DNA of 64,000 nucleotides from Salegentibacter echinorum (GTDB taxonomy: Bacteria > Bacteroidota > Bacteroidia > Flavobacteriales > Flavobacteriaceae). Below are positions 63,050 through 64,000 of this stretch, in pieces (within the stretch, counting starts at the first letter, position 1; each line of letters opens with the position of its first letter). The translations under genes and the position numbers were made by a program. The notes beneath the pieces were generated by a model that made no database searches, was not told where the DNA came from, and saw only the letters and a list, made by a program, of their open reading frames with translations. The DNA is taken from positions 434,001 to 498,000 of the forward strand of contig NZ_FQVT01000002.1 of NCBI RefSeq assembly GCF_900129445.1, given 5' to 3'.

Positions 63050-63844
63050 ATGGAAAAACGATTAGCAGTATTAAATTTTCTTTCGGTGGTTTTAGCAATT
63101 GCTGTGAGTTACATTTCACAAACCGGAATTATAAACGGCAATACCATGGGAAGCCTAAGTGCTGAATATTATAATCTTTTCACACCAGATGGTTATGCTT
63201 TTGCTATTTGGGGCATTATATTCTTATCGCTTTTGGTTTTTTCTGGACATCAGTTGTTTCAGGCTTTTTTCGCCCGTAAAGAGTTAAGGTTTTTAGAGGA
63301 ATCTGGATATTGGTTTTTTATCGCAAACCTGGCGAATGTGGGCTGGGTTGTTACCTGGTTATACGAACTCACAGGCCTTTCGGTTTTGCTTATGCTTTTA
63401 ATCCTTTTCGCATTAATTAAAGTGATCTTAAATACCAATATGGAGCGATGGGACGCGCCACTTAAGATACTTGCCCTAAGTTGGTGGCCAATTTGTTTGT
63501 ATTCGGGATGGATAGCGGTAGCAACTATTGCCAATATCTCTGCCTACCTTGTAAAAATTGAATGGAATGCTCCTTTTTTTTCTGAAGAAATCTGGACGGT
63601 TATTATGTTAACCGTGGCAAGCGTTTTAAATATCGCAATGATATGGCGCAGGAATATGCGGGAGTTTGCCGCAGTAGGAGTTTGGGCGTTAATAGCTATT
63701 TATTTTAGGCATTTTGCGGAAATTCCTTTAATCGCTTATGCTGCTTTAATTGGAGCGGTAGCTATTTTCTCCAATATTATTTATCACGCCTGGATGAATA
63801 AAGACACAAACCCCATAACGAGATTATTTAAGAATAAAGTCTAA
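63050..63844 (+). CDS. Tryptophan-rich sensory protein (TspO/MBR-like)
   Basis: The 264-residue membrane protein has about seven helices and many tryptophans (YAFAIWGIIFLSLLVFSGHQ, ANVGWVVTWLYE and ALSWWPICLYSGWIA). The pattern matches the long bacterial TspO/MBR relatives often annotated as tryptophan-rich sensory protein. TspO binds tetrapyrroles in the membrane; the longer type here has no proven ligand. It is monocistronic and followed by a hairpin terminator. The assignment is by sequence similarity in the first 60 residues. Confidence 0.78.
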   Translation: MEKRLAVLNFLSVVLAIAVSYISQTGIINGNTMGSLSAEYYNLFTPDGYAFAIWGIIFLSLLVFSGHQLFQAFFARKELRFLEESGYWFFIANLANVGWVVTWLYELTGLSVLLMLLILFALIKVILNTNMERWDAPLKILALSWWPICLYSGWIAVATIANISAYLVKIEWNAPFFSEEIWTVIMLTVASVLNIAMIWRRNMREFAAVGVWALIAIYFRHFAEIPLIAYAALIGAVAIFSNIIYHAWMNKDTNPITRLFKNKV

Positions 63845-63866
63845 AGGATATTTATATTTCTATCAG

Positions 63867-63904
63867 GCTTCCCCTCCTTTAGAGTGGCGGGGGAGGCTTT
63901 TTCT
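63867..63904 (+). terminator. Terminator-like hairpin after the 63050 gene
   Basis: GCTTCCCC pairs with GGGGAGGC (one G-U) and is followed by TTTTTCT. It lies 23 bases past the stop codon and ends at the convergent flavoprotein gene's stop. Confidence 0.75.
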
Positions 63905-64000
63905 AAACCATTCCTTTAATGTCGCTTGCCCAGCTGGGATAGGTGAAGATCATTTTTTTAATGCTTAAAGAATCCAGTTTTCCACACATCGCCATTGCAA
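63903..64000 (-). CDS. C-terminal end of a pyridine-nucleotide-disulfide oxidoreductase-type flavoprotein, partial
   Basis: A minus-strand frame is open from the window edge to a TAG at 63903, giving about 31 residues: KLDSLSIKKMIFTYPSWASD then IKGMV. The [FIV]xxYP[ST]xxxDIK ending is common to the dimerisation domains of dihydrolipoamide dehydrogenase, mercuric reductase and glutathione reductase relatives. The rest of the gene is beyond the window, so the exact enzyme is unknown. Confidence 0.6.
   Translation of the reverse strand, partial: AMAMCGKLDSLSIKKMIFTYPSWASDIKGMV

Overview
The window is AT-rich DNA from a member of the Bacteroidota, almost certainly family Flavobacteriaceae; the gene content and order fit the Gramella/Salegentibacter/Zunongwangia group, but that finer placement is inference. 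Supporting signs are the DUF2480, DUF3078 and DUF5689 families, TonB-dependent receptor logic, weak or absent Shine-Dalgarno sites, and promoters of the Bacteroidota primary sigma type (TTG, about 20 bases, TAnnTTTG). No tRNA, rRNA, CRISPR array, prophage or intact insertion sequence was seen. The window is mostly ordinary chromosome, with unusual small repeat-bracketed insertions.

Layout. 1-3846 (minus): purH-mreB-mreC-mreD, purine synthesis followed by the rod-shape genes, with mreD cut by the left edge. 4301-9348 (plus): a small cysteine-containing protein, a four-helix copper-storage-like protein, a copper P-type ATPase with extra metal-binding modules, and a permease, together a metal-handling module. 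9706-19000: a large lipoprotein metalloprotease, lysS, yqaE, lipB, a cardiolipin synthase and a type II NADH dehydrogenase. 19620-26626: an MltF-like lytic transglycosylase, a double META lipoprotein, an FMN glutamate-synthase-like protein, a deaminase and a small haem-protein-like membrane protein. 25541-31394: a secreted endonuclease/phosphatase next to a TonB-dependent receptor and a DUF5689 lipoprotein, probably one acquisition locus. 31624-41674: mfd, a zinc-ribbon protein, a CBS protein, an M28 membrane peptidase, a nucleotide-sugar-epimerase-like protein and hflX.

41828-50820 (minus) is a full SUF iron-sulfur assembly operon: sufA, a four-helix-bundle gene, sufB, an NlpE-like lipoprotein, sufC, sufD, sufS, a META lipoprotein, sufE and a DUF59 gene, then DUF2480 and DUF3078. 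51319-56571 holds thiL, an alpha/beta hydrolase, an Xaa-Pro aminopeptidase and cbpM-cbpA. 57053-60939 (plus) is sdhCAB with a second four-helix-bundle gene between sdhA and sdhB. The right end has an aminotransferase, pdeM, a TspO-like protein and the tail of a flavoprotein.

The most interesting signal is a repeated arrangement. Both four-helix-bundle (23S rRNA intervening-sequence-protein family) genes sit inside operons for iron-sulfur functions, in the same direction as the host operon. Each is bracketed by inverted arrays of degenerate heptamers that begin with GTT and keep exact 7-base register (5+5 units in suf, 4+4 in sdh). A third array of five GTT heptamers without a gene lies at the 3' end of the suf operon. 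They look like intervening-sequence-type cassettes that have moved from rRNA into mRNA. Several other dispersed structured repeats are present: two copies of a 100-base element with a compensatory stem change, two copies of a roughly 70-base hairpin element, and a cloverleaf-like element next to the copper genes.
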